A stretch of DNA of 64,000 bases from contig OENT01000187.1 of NCBI GenBank assembly GCA_900239685.1, forward strand, positions 62,001-126,000, read 5' to 3'. The position numbers and the translations under genes are program-made. Below, in pieces: positions 1 through 20,765 of the stretch (the stretch's first letter is position 1; every line of letters starts with the position of its first letter). The DNA is from Rotaria macrura. Its lineage: Eukaryota > Rotifera > Eurotatoria > Philodinida > Philodinidae. The notes beneath the pieces are model-generated. The model was not told the DNA's origin and ran no database searches. It saw only the letters and a program-made list of their open reading frames with translations.

Positions 1-70
1 CTAAACCTATAAAATGCGAATGAACACAGCTTGATAAAGAGAAACACATTGAAATAAATGAAATTTGTAT

Positions 71-400
71 AGGGGTGTTTTAATTTTGGGTGGTTTGAAT
101 GGTCAAGAACGAAACGATACGCTTCAAAATTGCATTGATGAAATAATTAAAATTGGTGTTGATTTAAATGATAACAATAAATGACGCCATTATAAACAAC
201 TGCTGAACAATATAATATGTAATGACGTATGTTTTAGCTTAGCACCTACACAAGGATCTGAAGAAAGTTCTGGTGATCCTTGTTTGGATTTATTTGTTGA
301 CAACCAGATGAAAGATGGTGACGGTTTAATAATTGGTGTTCAACATGTCAAGAAGTTTTTAATATCAGATAAAATATTGGTCTTTGGGCTATTGGAATGA
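71..400 (+). pseudogene. coding relic or 3' exons of a gene beginning outside the window
   Basis: Two short open stretches have animal-like codon use. The first follows a possible acceptor (TATAG) near 72 and reads through residues such as LGGLNGQERNDTLQNCIDE until TGA at 182-184. The second follows TTTTAG at 236-237, reads LAPTQGSEESSGDPCLDLF and ends at TGA 398-400. No family is recognised. I could not join the two parts cleanly in frame, so this may be the decayed end of a gene lying to the left, or the tail of a live one. Confidence 0.3.
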
Positions 401-1008
401 CAAGCAACAACCGATGGTTCGTGATCAATCTGTCTGAAACGGAAAATAATGAAAGTAAATTAAAATAGCTTTTCACGGTTTCACTAAATTATAAATATTG
501 AGAGATAATCGTAAAATGATAATATCCGAATTCATTCCAACGCTACAAGACCAACACATTACTAGGAACCCGACTGTTTATCTATGCATGCGAAATTTTA
601 TCATTATGTCTATAACAAGACGAACAGACCTCATTCGAATATCTCAGCAGTTATCTCCCTTGCTCATAATAGCGTCTGTTAAAGACAATAGAAATTTATA
701 TGAAATCTATTTAAACAAAGCTACCGTGATTTGATTTGAAACTAAATAAAAATCTTGAGTTTAAGTTTGTCGAATTCTTAAGCTATAGTTGAGCTCACTT
801 CCGTAGTGAAAATACTCGCTTGACGAGTACGAATTGCCAGCATGAATACTGAAACTACTCCTGTGAGGATTTGCGAAATATTATGTGTAAGAATACTGTT
901 TTCCTACTCTGATGAGGACTCATAAGAGTTTTCTGTCGAAGGTTTACTTGTACGTAAAGATATGAGTACTCAAACTGGAAAAAGAGGTTTTTGAATGCAT
1001 TGCAAACT
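401..1008. other. non-coding stretch, no feature seen
   Basis: AT-rich sequence with only short spurious ORFs. It separates the coding relic from the first MITE copy. Confidence 0.5.
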
Positions 1009-1361
1009 TACCCAGGTGAATGAATCCCATACCGAATCCGATCGGATCCTACGATCCGATGAAATCTTATGGGAATCCGGGTTGTGGAAACAGTAACGGA
1101 TCCGACAGAAGAAACTTATTTTCTTATTTGAGTACGAATTAGCATTTAAACCCAACAGTAGAGGCCTGTCTGATCACACGATGAAATCCAGTTGGATTCC
1201 GATAGTAGGATTCGATAAAATCCAACACTAGGGATCAGAATCAGGAATCGCAACCAGGAATCCGATGGGATTTCGTCGGACAAGAGAAACTCTGACAGAA
1301 ACATGATCGGATGCCTGTCGGATTCGATCGGATTCAATGGTCGGAATGATTCTCCTGGGTA
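1009..1361 (+). mobile_element. MITE-like element, copy 1, ends TACCCAGG/CCTGGGTA
   Basis: The left end TACCCAGGTGAATGAATC and the right end, read in reverse complement as TACCCAGGAGAATCATTCC, form imperfect terminal inverted repeats. The TA at each border would fit a TA target duplication as made by Tc1/mariner-like transposases. The interior is full of GGATCC/CCGATCGG-type short palindromes and has no credible ORF, so the element is non-autonomous. A second copy in reverse orientation lies at 5128-5466; the two align along their whole length with scattered mismatches. Confidence 0.75.
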
Positions 1362-2565
1362 GGAACACTTCCAAAGGTTTGGTGCATTGATAGAAAACCA
1401 TCAAAAAGGTTTATCAAAAGTCTATGAACTTTTTTCATCGGTTTCGTACTTATGCTTCAAAAACGTTTGATAGGGTGTCGAATTCGTTGCAAAAAGTTAT
1501 AACTTCTTAAGTTTCGTAGCTTCCGAAGAATTTTTAACGAAACAATTACACACTTTAAACAAAAGCTATATTGAAACTATATATCTAATAAAGTAAAACT
1601 ATTTAGTTAAATGAAAAATAGGAGGAAAGTATTTTAGTACATTAACTACTTTATCCTTAATTCTTTGCTGTGAGTCATCGCTAGATCTTAATAGGGTGTT
1701 GACTTGAAGAAAAAAGGGAAATATATCTTGATTTTAAATGATTTATTTTGAACTGCTCCTTCTCTAGTATAGTGCATATACGCAGTTAAATACTTTATTA
1801 CAAATTTATTGCATTGAGTTTTGTAAATGTTGGATGAAACATACTTCGCGGCTAGTAAAAAGTTGTATAGATTTTTTATGAAAATCGATTACGTAAAACA
1901 CGACTAGAACGTTTTTTTACAAATCAACTATAGAAGTTAATATCATGAAGATACTATATACATTTCACTACAGATAATTCATCTCTATTTCTTCTAGAAA
2001 TTAATGCATGAAAATATAGTCATAAATTTAAAATATCTCTTTTTCCTTTAGATTTTTACTCTTTAATTATGATGGCATTTTTCGAAGTCAAGAAAAATTG
2101 ATTATTCCATAACTTTTTAAATGTGACACTGTTGTTTATAGTCTTTTTTGTTAGTTCTTATTGTATTTTCTCGAAATAAAACGCTATTCTTTGTACATAA
2201 AAAGCATAAACCTAGTAATTTGTAAATTCCTTAGATTTATTGTTTTCTCAAACTTTCACTACAAATCCTTGTTTCTCTTCTTTTTATTAAAATTTTATTT
2301 AAACAAAACGAATCTAGTTCGATGATATAGACGAGAAAACAGCTCTGAGAAGTTTTCGTTAGCGACTGTATAGTACACAAAAATGATATTCAAGTATTCA
2401 TGAAACGCCTAACATTAATCGACAAAAACTAGATTGTTGTACTCAGATGCTCAGACTTCAACATGAGTACTACTGATGAGTACTCAGAGCACATGTTTAC
2501 TCATGAAATATCGTGACATTTTCTAGCGCGAATAATTTTTCAGTACTCACCTATGAGGAACTTCA
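1362..2565. other. non-coding stretch between repeats
   Basis: About 1.2 kb of AT-rich sequence. I see no ORF with coding character, no RNA gene and no clear repeat. Confidence 0.5.
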
Positions 2566-2794
2566 CAGGTGGATGAATCCGACACTGGATCCAATCGACT
2601 GACACAATTCAATCGGATTACGGGATACCGAACTGCATTCAGATGTGACGGAATAAACTTATTCTAATAATTGGGCACTATAATAAGTACTTAGTGGCAT
2701 CCAAGTGGTGGGTCTAAAGCGTTGCCAGATTCCGTCAAAACCCTACAGTAACATCGGATAGCATCAACACTAAGTATCCGAGTGTCAATCCATA
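2566..2794 (+). repeat. eroded third copy of the TACCCAGG MITE, target of the hAT insertion
   Basis: CACAGGTGGATGAATCC near 2566 resembles the MITE left end, and later words (ATGAATCC, GGATCCAATCG, AACTTATT, the run near GAGTAC/GGGCAC) occur in the same order as in copy 1. Divergence is much higher than between the two good copies. The hAT element begins right after it at 2795. Its continuation beyond 3932 is not clear. Confidence 0.4.
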
Positions 2795-3932
2795 CAGTGG
2801 CGGTGGAGCCAGTGAGACCTGTGAGGCTTGAGCCTCACCTAGTTTTCAGTAGATGAGGCTCAGTCTCATTTGATTTCGGATTGAATTTTTTTATTTTCTA
2901 TTCTCAGAATTTGTTACCCTGCGCATCTAATACATCCGGATAAATATTGTTGCATATGTGCAAGTTATAGGGTGATTCACTTATCTCTGAGGTTTCTTTT
3001 TGTCCTGCGTTCTATTATCGTACAGATGACACGTATGACACACATATATCTCATATATATATATAAACGCTTTCTCTTCTTTTCTTCTCTTGATTTTCTT
3101 CAGATATTTTTCTACTTGCCTCATGTTTTCTTACCGCGTGTTTAGCTTTCTTCGTCGTTCGTTTACATACAAATAGTATTGATCATTTTGATCAACCACC
3201 GCTTAAGAATCTATTTAATGACTGATAAGTGTCCACTCATCCATCCATTTTTCCTTTGCTATGTCAAGTGCAAGAATTTATAATCACGGTGGCAAATGGT
3301 TCTTGTGCTAGTATTGTTGATACGTTTTGCGTAGAAATAGAAGCATTCATAGTGGACGATATAGATTGTGAAGGATTAAAAAAAGAATGTTCAATGGTTC
3401 CAGATTTCTTTCGAACAGTCATTGATGACAAAGAGATGGGAATACAAAAAATAACAAAAATATCGACGATCATTGATGTATTGAAAGCAAAACCAATTCG
3501 AAAAGCTATGTTTCATCAATTTAATCAACTTTTACGGCTTTAACTGACGGTCTCAGTGACCACTTCTACTCCAGAACGATCTTTCTCAGCGATGAACCGC
3601 ATGAAGACAGGCTTGCGGCCGACGGTGACACAAAATCGTTTAAACAGGGTTTTTTGACACATATACCAAGAGAAAACAGATGATATTGACTTGAGAAGTT
3701 ATTGCTTAACTTTTGCATCAAAGAACCAACAGAGAAAACTATTTTTTGGTATATTCTAATCAATTTTGTTATATGTTAACCATTTTAATTTCTATTCAAC
3801 CCAAGGAAAAAAAATTCGCTGATAAAACGCGGTTAAACGAGGTTTATCAAACCGTGGCTGAGCGCGGTTATTCTCTTAAGACAAAAACAAATTTTGAGCC
3901 TCACCTAGTTCCAAAACAGTCCGCCACCCCTG
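2795..3932 (+). mobile_element. decayed hAT-family DNA transposon with target-site duplication
   Basis: The left end starts CAGTGGCGGTGGAGCC and the right end is the reverse complement of CAGGGGTGGCGGACTG, a hAT-style terminal repeat. Subterminal GAGCCTCACCTAGTT occurs at both ends. The element is flanked by AATCCATA (2787-2794) and AATCCATG (3933-3940), an 8-bp duplication with one mismatch, the length hAT transposases make. At 1138 bp it is far shorter than an autonomous hAT (usually above 2.5 kb), so it is internally deleted. It contains the transposase relic at 3229-3745. Confidence 0.82.
3229..3745 (+). pseudogene. hAT transposase C-terminal dimerisation-region relic
   Basis: The frame reads about 104 residues to a TAA at 3541-3543 and then continues in the same frame as LTVSVTTSTPERSFSAMNR, the signature of the hAT C-terminal dimerisation domain (known family pattern: P-V-(S/T)-x-A-x-x-E-R-x-F-S). 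A further in-frame TGA interrupts it after the TQNRLNRVF segment, followed by IYQEKTDDIDLRSYCLTFAS. The N-terminal zinc-finger and most of the RNase-H-like core are absent. It most resembles the ZMYM1/TTF-type hAT proteins. With at least two in-frame stops it cannot make active transposase. Confidence 0.8.
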
Positions 3933-4683
3933 AATCCATGTCCGAGTTTTCATGGGGTTTCATTGATTTGATAAACATCCTTTACAATCTGATCAAATTC
4001 TAATTGGAATCATAGATAGAACTGGATTAACTTGGCATTAGTAAAAAGCTTTTCAGATAGACCGCTATAAACAGTTTGTGGTATGTCAACGTAGGAGAAT
4101 GCCTGAAAGATAAAGTATCTGATGCACGAGACCTTTAGATAGTTTCGATGAAAAACTTATGATCTATAATAATTTAATCAGATATATCGCTCACAGAGCC
4201 ATAGTTTCTTTATTCTACTTACGAGCATTGCTTGTGAGAAAAATATAAATACCTGCTCCGATTGAAGATAAAATCTATAGGAAAAAGAACTATGTAAAAC
4301 AGACTTATTTATATTGATGATAAGAAGATTTCTGCACAGTTTCATTTTGAGACGCGACGTGCCAGATGACTAGTTAAAAAGGCATGGACGATGTTTTTTT
4401 ATGGGTTACTGTGGAGCAGCGCAAACTATATTTGGAATGTTCCAGGTAATAATCCTTATTTTTATAACGGCCTTGAGCAAATCTATCGAAAAATAAAAGT
4501 AAATTATACAAAGTTTCCGTGTAACCTCTGAGAGATTAGACTGCGAAACATGATGTAACAATTGTACTGATCAAGTTAGTCGTTTCATTCCATCTATCTT
4601 TCTAGGCACTGATTGCTTTCATCACATTTCACCGAACGGTCTGGAACTGTAATACCGATGTCGTTTATATGCTCACATGAAAC
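3933..4683. other. non-coding stretch between mobile elements
   Basis: About 750 bp with no ORF of coding character. It begins with the right copy of the hAT target duplication. Confidence 0.45.
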
Positions 4684-4944
4684 TACCAATGTCGATCAAG
4701 ACGAACCACCGTAAACAGCCGTAACAGTATCGTAAGCGGTCGTTTCAACATGGCCCTATTACGGCCGTACACTGATACCGTATAGACGCCGTAAAACCCT
4801 TGTAAAGACAGCCGAATACTATTGTATTCTATGGAACATACGGCCGTTTTACTGATCATGTTAAAACGGGATAATACGACGCCGTAACGGGCCGTATTTT
4901 TACTGTATACGACCGTTTACGGATCGTTCTGTTCGACCTGGGTA
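4684..4944. mobile_element. short terminal-inverted-repeat element with TACC/GGTA ends
   Basis: The left end TACCAATGTCGATCAAGACG and the reverse complement of the right end, TACCCAGGTCGAACAGAACG, align as imperfect inverted repeats and continue into CCGTAAAC...CGT on both sides. The interior is unusually GC-rich for this window, with repeated CCGTAA, ACGGCCGT and GCCGTA words. Its terminal TACCCAGG equals that of the MITE at 1009 and 5128, although the interior differs, suggesting the same transposase mobilised both. Confidence 0.6.
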
Positions 4945-5127
4945 GAGTTGTATTTGATCGTAAATAGGGTATTGAAAATTTCCATCGTTACTCTGATAAT
5001 GGACAGGTTAGCATAGAAATAGTTGTAGAGATCGCTATAATCTTGAACACTTCAATACATCCTTGTGATCATGTTTCACAAAATTATGCTTTGCGTAGAA
5101 TATGAGGTCAAGGAACGATTTATTATT

Positions 5128-5466
5128 CCCAGGAGAATCATTCCGACCATTGGATCCGACAGGCATCCGATCATGTTTCTATCGGAGTTTCTCTTATCCG
5201 ATGAAATCCCATCGGATTTCTGGTTGAGATCAGACATTCGGACCCTTACTGTTGCATTTTATGGAATCCTGTTCTCGGAATCCAATTGGATTTCATCTTT
5301 TGATCTAACAGGTCTTTACTATTGGGATGAAATGCTAATACGTACAGAAATAATAAAATAGGTTTCTCCCGTTGGATCCGATACTGTTTCCACAACTGGG
5401 GCTCCCACAGGATTTCATCGGATTGTAGGATCCGATTGGATTCGATATTTGATTCATTCACCTGGG
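5128..5466 (-). mobile_element. MITE-like element, copy 2, inverted relative to copy 1
   Basis: It begins CCCAGGAGAATCATTCCGACC and ends with GATTCATTCACCTGGG: the copy-1 element (1009-1361) in reverse complement, with matching interior blocks. The flanks here read TT...AA, not TA...TA, so the target duplication is not visible. The two copies in opposite orientation bracket about 3.8 kb. Confidence 0.75.
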
Positions 5467-5583
5467 AAATCAAACATGTGACATCAGTAAGTATCGTTCA
5501 CTGAAGCAACAACAGCTTATTGGTTTCGTCAACAGATGTCACTTGCGTCCGAAGCTTGTTCGTTTGCTTATAATTAATGCATC

Positions 5584-5617
5584 ATTTCTATTCGCTGATA
5601 AATTAACGAATAGAAAT
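5584..5617. repeat. perfect 11-bp hairpin upstream of CYFIP
   Basis: ATTTCTATTCG (5584-5594) and CGAATAGAAAT (5607-5617) are exact inverted repeats with a 12-bp loop, about 80 bp before the CYFIP start codon. Role unknown; it could be a protein-binding palindrome in the promoter or 5' leader, or chance. Confidence 0.5.
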
Positions 5618-5696
5618 TGACCCTCTTACTTTTTTTTTGTTGTATTCTTGCACAGACGTGCTAAAATCATAAAGTTCTACTCTCGTGTAAATCAAA

Positions 5697-14966
<9,270 letters not shown>

Positions 14967-15137
14967 TCTATCTTACAATTAATCTAATCATGTTTTCTTT
15001 TTTGATGTATATACAATTATCGTTATGTGTGTGTGCGTGTATGCGTGTCTGCGTGTTTTCTTCCTTTTCTCTGTAATGCAAATTTGACAAAGTAAATATC
15101 TCGTGTATCTTCTTCTAGATGATTGTCTTTTAGCATC

Positions 15138-16052
15138 ATGAATTATGAAGAGGAACAAACAGTGCATGTTGTTCCTATGAGTTCCAGACAAAAACAATTC
15201 TCATATAAATTAAAACACCGTTCTCCTGAATATGCTGCCGGTTTTCTTTCATCGGCAACAAATATTTTGTTAACATATCCAGTGAATAAATTAATATTTC
15301 GACAACAAATTTATCAACTGAAAACTGTTGCTGCATTTCAACAATTAAAAGATGAAGGTTTTCTTATTCTATATCGTGGTATGACATTACCATTATTACA
15401 AAAAACATTTTCTCTAAGTATTATGTTCGGTGCTAATGCACATTACTTTCATATATTAAGATCATTTTCAACAACAGATTATTGGTTTTATCAACCAATG
15501 GCATCAGCATTAGCTGGTGCTACAGAAGCCATTCTAACACCATTAGAACGAACACAAGTTTTACTTCAAACGCCAAAATATAATACTAGTATTCGTAATG
15601 GTCTACATGCTTTTGTATTGATGTATAAGCATTATGGTATCATTGAATACTATCGTGGTGTGACGTTGATTTTAATACGAAACAGTGTATCAAATATGAT
15701 ATTTTTTGCATGTCGAAAGCCTGTAAAAAATTTATTGCCGTCTGCTTCAACAAATTTTCAACATTCGATATACGACTTTTTAAGTGGTGGCCTACTAGGT
15801 GCTTTTTTATCAACATTAACTTATCCAGTCAATGTTTTAAAAAATATTCAACAATCAGAACTCGGTGGTCGTCATGATCGACCTCTACAAATACTTCGTT
15901 CTGTTTATGAAAAGAGAGGTAATTCAATAAAAGAGTTTTACATCGGTGCAAAGTGGAATTTCATTCGAAGTCTTGTTTCATGGGGAATAATCAATAGTAC
16001 ATATGAGTATTATTTAACAACATTACAGAAGATGATTCTTGACGATGATTAA
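15138..16052 (+). CDS. SLC25A51: SLC25A51/52-like mitochondrial carrier (NAD+ importer family)
   Basis: Intronless, 304 residues. Three mitochondrial-carrier repeats are visible by their P-x-(D/E/N)-x-x-(K/R) signatures: YPVNKLIFRQQ, TPLERTQVLLQ and YPVNVLKNIQQSELGG. Matches to SLC25A51/52 (MCART1/2) run through the protein: LYRGMTLPLLQKTFSL, ALAGATEAI, YYRGVTLILIRNSVSN, FLSGGLLGAFL, SWGIINSTYE. The human family members import NAD+ into the mitochondrial matrix, and the same role is inferred. The first and third signature acidic residues are replaced by Asn, as in the family. I chose ATG 15138 (MNYEEEQ); the open frame extends upstream only by non-ATG codons. The gene starts 171 bp after the CYFIP stop, with a TTCTAG acceptor 19 nt before its ATG. 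Confidence 0.9.
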   Translation: MNYEEEQTVHVVPMSSRQKQFSYKLKHRSPEYAAGFLSSATNILLTYPVNKLIFRQQIYQLKTVAAFQQLKDEGFLILYRGMTLPLLQKTFSLSIMFGANAHYFHILRSFSTTDYWFYQPMASALAGATEAILTPLERTQVLLQTPKYNTSIRNGLHAFVLMYKHYGIIEYYRGVTLILIRNSVSNMIFFACRKPVKNLLPSASTNFQHSIYDFLSGGLLGAFLSTLTYPVNVLKNIQQSELGGRHDRPLQILRSVYEKRGNSIKEFYIGAKWNFIRSLVSWGIINSTYEYYLTTLQKMILDDD

Positions 16053-19000
16053 CTGCTGTCGAATTCGAAAGAAGCTATTATTTAGTATTAGTGTCCAATA
16101 ATAGAACAGTTTACAAGTGAACATGGAAATCCAGACAAGTCAAACTAGCGATCACTGATGATATTTTGTTTAAATTTTATAATACTCTGTTTTATATATT
16201 CCATGGTTACTGTATCGGGCAAACTTTTGATGGTTTTTTGTCTGTTCTATGTACACGGAATGTTGAAGACTCTGAAAGAGTCGGCTATCTGTAAATTTAT
16301 CGTACGTTTGCCTTGAGATTCCTGCGTAGAGAAGCATAACATTGAACAAATGTTGACATTTGAAGAATATTTGTGAACATGTTTAAAGATGAAAACTTGC
16401 GTCTGTCTTTAAATTAAGTTGGACATGTGCAAGATTACTTACTCTTCTTCCGTGGTGCATTATCTGATCCTCCCATGATTCATTATAAGACTAGGAAAAA
16501 AGTGTTAAAGTTTATTCTAGAATGACTTTGATTTTCTGAATGAAATTTAGGTCATCTACCTCACTAGGGAACATCTCATTTTATTTGAAAACTATTGTGA
16601 TCTTTCTTATGACTATCAACAATTTTACTGAACGATGAACGATACTCGTTCTTATTTATCTTTTCATGTTATGAAATTCAAACCTTAAAAAAACAAATGT
16701 GAATAAAAGCCTAGAGAGAACTTTTTTACCTTGGAAATGTTGTCTATTGACGATATTTTTAATTATATATATATTATGTCTGTTTTCTCCGATGTAATCA
16801 AAATACCCTCAGGATTTCGATGGTGTCTGTTTTGCAAAGCACTCATTTTGGTCGAACAGTGCGATGTTGTCGTACCCTTGACAGAACAGTGATTTCATCT
16901 TAAACATGAGCAGCTCGGAACAACATTCTAATATAAGAGCACCGAAAGTCAACGTAGAACCATGATTCTATGATCTATTAAGTGTCGATTTCATCCATTC
17001 ATTCTTGAAACCGAAACTAATATGCTCTGTAGGGAATTAATGAGAGCACGAAATTTTTTGTTTTTACTCCATAGATGATTGCTGAATGATAACCGATGTA
17101 CGCTTGTCAACATTTTTTACTGATAATAAACGAATTATTTGTAAACACTGGTTTAAGCATCAGTTTTAATAGAGCCTCTGTTTCTTTCGTTGTTTTTCAA
17201 ATATCAACTTCTAATCTTAATGTCTTCTTATAATCTCTTAAAATTATATTCTATTAGTATGTATGTAGGGAAAATTTTGAATTTTGTATTTCTTGAACTT
17301 GATACGCTTTAAGTACGTACTGCGCATTGAACTCATCGAACCAAGTCTATAAATTAGTTATTATACAATTTATTATCAAGTAGGAAAAAAAGCATGTGAA
17401 TGCATATCTTTTGAATTATATATGTTTTTGCTGCCTCAAATAGCACAGAAGAAATATTGATAAGGAACACCAATTTAAAAATTAATAGATATTCATGTCA
17501 AACAGTTAAAAAGTTGTTATACATTTATATTGTTTAGCTGATGCTATTTCAGAAGCAGCGTTGCATTTTCATCAAGTTTGATCATTTTGCGAAATTTTAA
17601 TTCTAGTTTTATCACTTGTACGAATGTTTTGATGCAAAATGACTATTGCGTACTTGATGTATGTAATCATCTTTGAGTTACTCTTGACATGGAACTTGAT
17701 AGGATTCATCTGAATGAAAGCTAGTGTTTTTTTATTAGTTTCCATTATTTGTTTCGAAAATTCTTCCTATGAGTATTTCATAAAAAGTTGCACGACTACC
17801 GGCGCTGCTAATGCCAAGATTAATCTGAAGATAATCCAAAATATTGAATATGGCACTGCACTTCGAAATAAAAACAGATTAAAGTAATGGATTTATGATA
17901 CAATGAAGACACATCAAATTCTGTTTTTTCAGCATAAGAATATACTGTAATACATTTAAATAATCACAAATCACAAAGATGTTTAAACATTATCTTTGAA
18001 GTGAAAGAAGTATGTAATGTTTTTACTACGAATGTAATGACTTCTCGTCGATCATACCCAATTAATATACCTACTATTGAACTTGATCCTAGTTCTTTAG
18101 TATTAGAGTCTAATTTTTTTCTACAAAAATTTCATTTAAGAGAATACCGAATGAACTGTTATAATCTTTATAGTATTGAGTGCAACGATGGCAGTTTGTT
18201 TGTGGTAATCAAAATTTTCAAAATGATATAAAATTGAAGTTTTAGTTGTCAGCTACTGAATACTTTTTTTGATTTTATGATCCTTTCATCCTGTGTGGAT
18301 GCCAGCTTTTCAATGATATCTATCCATTGACGGTAGACTAGAAGTCATAGATAATTTCATTATTGAAATATTGAAAAACCAATAAGAGAGCTCACTATTT
18401 TGCAACAAACGCTACAATCATGAAACCATCAACAGTAACATGTATCACAATATTTCGTGGTACCATTAATCGAGATGAAATCGAGCATCTTCCTGTATAC
18501 ATGATGTATACATATATTTCTAATATTTATTCAAATCACAAAGCAGGTAGCACGGTATGAAAACTTATCTGCGTACTCATCTTGATCTACTACATTTTCA
18601 GGATCGACTTTGTTTTCATTTCTACTAACAATGTCAAATAATCCAGTAAAGAAGCGTTAGTTCTTCATACAGCTTACGACTGTCAACTCGTTAAAAACAA
18701 CCTAATATTTTATCTTAAATATTAATCAATTATATAACACTTAATGCATTCATATACATATATATGTATATATAATGTTGATTAAATGATTTTCGTAAAA
18801 ACGATATCATCGTATATCCGTTTTTTATCAAAGAAAAACTGTAGAAATTTGAGAAAAGATAAGGAAGAATCGCTATAAATTTTGATGTAGAATCTAACAA
18901 TAGTTCTACGAATTTTACAGGACTGCCTAGTGGTACTGTTTATACTAGGCGATTCATTATGGACACCATTCGATTAAAAAGAATTTTTAGGTAGCGTCAG

Positions 19001-20765
19001 TTATATATCAATTCGAAGAAAAAGTCAGCTCGATGGAAAATATTCTATTGATTTTTAATGTGTGCTACATACGCTTGCAATTAAACAACAGGTTAAAATT
19101 GTTTCCGTCTGCAAATGCATTTAACATTAAATGATTGAGGAAGTAGTCTTTGAATGAAAGTTATTCTAATTTGGAACTTTTCCGTTGGAACATCTGTCTT
19201 CGGGCAACACTGACTTAGTAGTTCTAATCTTGAGATAAGTCAGTCAACAAATCGGTTTTCAATACGTGTCCCGAATCATTCTCTCTCGATTGTTTAGTCG
19301 AGAGACACTCTAGATTTTCATCAACCAACAAAACAGTGCGCTTGTATCTAATTGATTGCAGAGATATCATTTGGAAACGGATATGTCGCGTTTGAAAGAT
19401 TTCAATCAAACTGCATAGCAACACTCTAGTTTTGAATAAAATCTTCTGAGGGCAATATATATGAAAACTAATTAGAATCCAGCTCACTATTATCATTTAA
19501 TTATTTACTCAATTTGTAATGAACTGTTGAGGAGAAAAACTTGAAGATCATCGAAAATAAGAAGGGATTCTTCGACAAGTAATTTTGTTCAACCACTTGT
19601 TGATTACTTATTTTTTAAAACCAGTGATGAAGAAGTACAATAGTTTGTTATAGATGTAATTTGATTATGTCATAGCAAAAGCTCTAACCTAAACATCAAC
19701 TTCGAGACAATCTTAAAACAATTTGAAGATACTGACTACTATTACTAATGCTATAGGAGAGCTAGTATAAAAAGACTTTGTGATCATCATTGAGTACTTA
19801 ATACTATAAGATACGTTAACTTTTTTCAGTTTAAAATAGCTAAGGCAATAAGAAGTTTCAGTTTAGAGAGACTCAATAATGACTTTTCTACATTCTTATT
19901 CGATGATTTGATGAGATGCAATATGAATATGTTTCTATTTTTTGTTTTACAAATGTCAATAAGAAATTTTTTTTAAATTAATTATCGGAGTGATCCCTTC
20001 AAATAAAACTATGTGTATTGTTAAAAGAGAAATTGCAATGTAAACTTGAGTATAGAACGTATTATGGATTTAGTAAAAGTGTCTAGTCAAAGTGAATCCC
20101 GAAAAATTACTTAAAATAGTGTTCATTGATATATAAATTTCATTTTATTATCGAAGAAAAAAGAACAGACAATTTTAACAAGAGTATGAATTTGTACGAA
20201 CAAACGTACTAGTGAACAAATGCAACTTTATCAAAAGATATAAGTGGCAAATTGTTTTAAATTGACGATAGCATTGGATGGTATTTGCTGAAATCGCCGC
20301 GTTACTCGTCGCAACATTTGGTGATATATTCAACGCAGCTTTTTATACCGATCGTATTTCGCAAGTGTAAATAACTGTTTCGTAGGATAGTCAATTTAAA
20401 TATTCTTCAACTGAATGAACATTTTTGAAGAACCATTGTATTCGAATCATCAAGAAATTTTCAACGAATTGCTGAATTCTACAAGTATTGATCAAATTTG
20501 AATGTTGAAAATTTATTGTTTCATTAGAAAAATAATATCACACGTCACTTCTTAGTTTTGACTAGATGGTTCAAATGAAAAAGAGGGGGAAAAGTGCATC
20601 TGTACATATAGGCGATCACTGAACCGTATCAATGTTTATCTGCGACATCTAGTGTTGATATTGCGAGTACAAGTAGAGGCCACTGCCAAGCGATGATGCG
20701 TTTTATTACGATTTAGTTTTCACCCACATGTACCTGTTCAATTGATAGAAGAGAAACGATTCATC
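16053..20765. other. intergenic region, no supported gene
   Basis: About 4.7 kb of AT-rich sequence. Two weak open stretches were seen: 18001-18228 (no upstream ATG, reads SYPINIPTIELDPSSLV) and a 30-codon ORF at 20278-20370 (MVFAEIAALLVATFGDIF). Neither has a recognisable family or supported splice partners. An AATAAA near 16704 might end the SLC25 transcript. Confidence 0.5.

Noticed and set aside
18001..18231. Open stretch reading SYPINIPTIELDPSSLV in the 16-20.8 kb gap
   Set aside because: No proper start and no splice partners in frame on either side; kept only as a remark in the intergenic entry.
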